Positions 63,285-64,000 of a DNA stretch of 64,000 nucleotides are shown here, piece by piece. Location of the stretch: NCBI GenBank assembly GCA_037127315.1, contig JBBBDQ010001922.1, positions 1,984,501 through 2,048,500 on the forward strand, in the 5' to 3' direction. The DNA is from Ascarosepion bandense. Lineage: Eukaryota; Mollusca; Cephalopoda; Sepiida; Sepiidae. Below the pieces are notes generated by a model. The model was not told the DNA's origin, did not search any database, and worked only from the letters and a program-made list of their open reading frames with translations. Both the position numbers and the translations under genes were made by a program. The number at the start of each line of letters is the position of its first letter. The first letter of the stretch is position 1.

Positions 63285-63600
63285 ATAATATTGGACTTTC
63301 TTTGATCATAACGAATTTTTTCTGTTTCTTGATACTTAGCTTAGTTTTTGGAAGCATTTTCCTGTCTTAATACTCCTATGAACTTGGTGTCGCATATTCT
63401 GTCAGTCGTTAAAATATTTCCCAGTTATTAAAATTATTTTTACTTTGTCTAATTCGTAATTCATATCTTAGAATGATTCTTTCACTGACGACCATGCATT
63501 CAAACGTCTTGCAATTAAGGTTTAGTCCGTTCTTCTCATTATTTTCTTTTAATTCTTCCTGTAATTTCTTCTTGTAATTTATTTTCTATATCTGCTTCTC
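63285..63600 (-). pseudogene. RTE-like LINE relic (RT thumb region)
   Basis: Minus sense includes ELKENNEKNGLNLNCKTFEC then MVVSERIILRYELRI (the GLKLN-KT-CMVVS block after the RT in RTE-type ORFs), and KTKLSIKKQKKFVMIKE (the block before the C-terminus). Many stops and shifts. Confidence 0.65.
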
Positions 63601-63634
63601 AGTTTCTTCTGCTTCTCAGTTTATTTATCTAATA

Positions 63635-64000
63635 CTAGCAGTATAGCCCGGCGTTTCTCGGGTGTAATGAAAGCTTTAAAACTAATCCATGGTCATGGAG
63701 CTCAGACACTTTGGACGTTGGCACGAAAGACTAAAAAGCAGTAGTTGTTTCCAGTTAAAGCGAAACCGCAGACTGAAAGAAAAATGAATGGATGTAAATC
63801 AAATTTTGATTTCCTGGTATCGAAATCAAATAAGTTCTTTTCGTCGTAAACTGAATTTTGAAGGCTAAATAAGTCCTCTGAGTAAATGGTATCATGGCTG
63901 CGACTAAGAATTACAATTATACCTACGTAGAGCCAAACCTGAAGCAAAAACTAACATAAAATGGTTGAAAAAATACAGACATACAGGCAGATAAACAGAC
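63635..64000 (-). mobile_element. Helentron-like element H9, cut by the window edge
   Basis: CTAG at 63635-63638 and GCCCGGCGTTTCTCGGGTG (hairpin), then the family body to GATAAACAGAC at 64000. The rest lies outside the window. Confidence 0.85.

Overview
The window looks like repeat-dense nuclear DNA from an invertebrate animal. I saw no conserved host gene, operon or bacterial feature. The mix of tRNA-derived SINEs, a jockey/CR1-like LINE, RTE-like LINE tails, Penelope-like elements (PLEs), Helitron/Helentron-like elements with microsatellite cores, mariner/Tc1 relics and very many (AT)n/(AC)n tracts fits a mollusc, and a cephalopod (octopus or squid type) best. That assignment is inference from repeat style; no marker gene confirms it.

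Layout. 0-10 kb: SINE tail, mariner relic, a minus-strand LINE tail, a minus-strand SINE dimer, two LINE pieces around a long inverted repeat, a DDE transposase scrap and a Helentron-like copy. 10-23.8 kb: AT-rich and purine-rich DNA, an RTE-like LINE with a triplicated segment, a long inverted repeat, two adjacent LINE copies, a Helentron-like copy, two PLE relics with a hammerhead-like hairpin, and a seven-copy 190-bp satellite. 23.8-38 kb: a SINE dimer, a LINE with duplicated tail, two spliceable-looking exons (26.7-27.1 kb), Helentron-like copies, a second mariner relic, 5S-tRNA hybrid SINEs and a Tc1 relic abutting a short MITE. 38-53 kb: a LINE whose reverse transcriptase (RT) motif has become a 53-bp minisatellite, a 25-bp array split by a SINE, 66- and 40-bp minisatellites, and more SINE, LINE and Helentron-like copies. 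53-64 kb: a SINE dimer, a roughly 4.6-kb array built on a 36-bp unit with 72- and 107-bp higher-order forms, a LINE RT fragment with an intact YADD motif, 146-bp repeats, Helentron-like copies and a last LINE.

Nothing here forms a working pathway. Every transposon gene is truncated, frameshifted or stopped. The interest is in how the repeats are put together: SINEs with a 5S rRNA head joined to a tRNA head; dimeric SINEs joined by a small palindrome that also sits in LINE tails; hammerhead-ribozyme-like cores in inverted pairs, one pair beside a PLE endonuclease; and satellites that grew out of LINE and SINE sequence. Family names rest on remembered motifs, not on any search.
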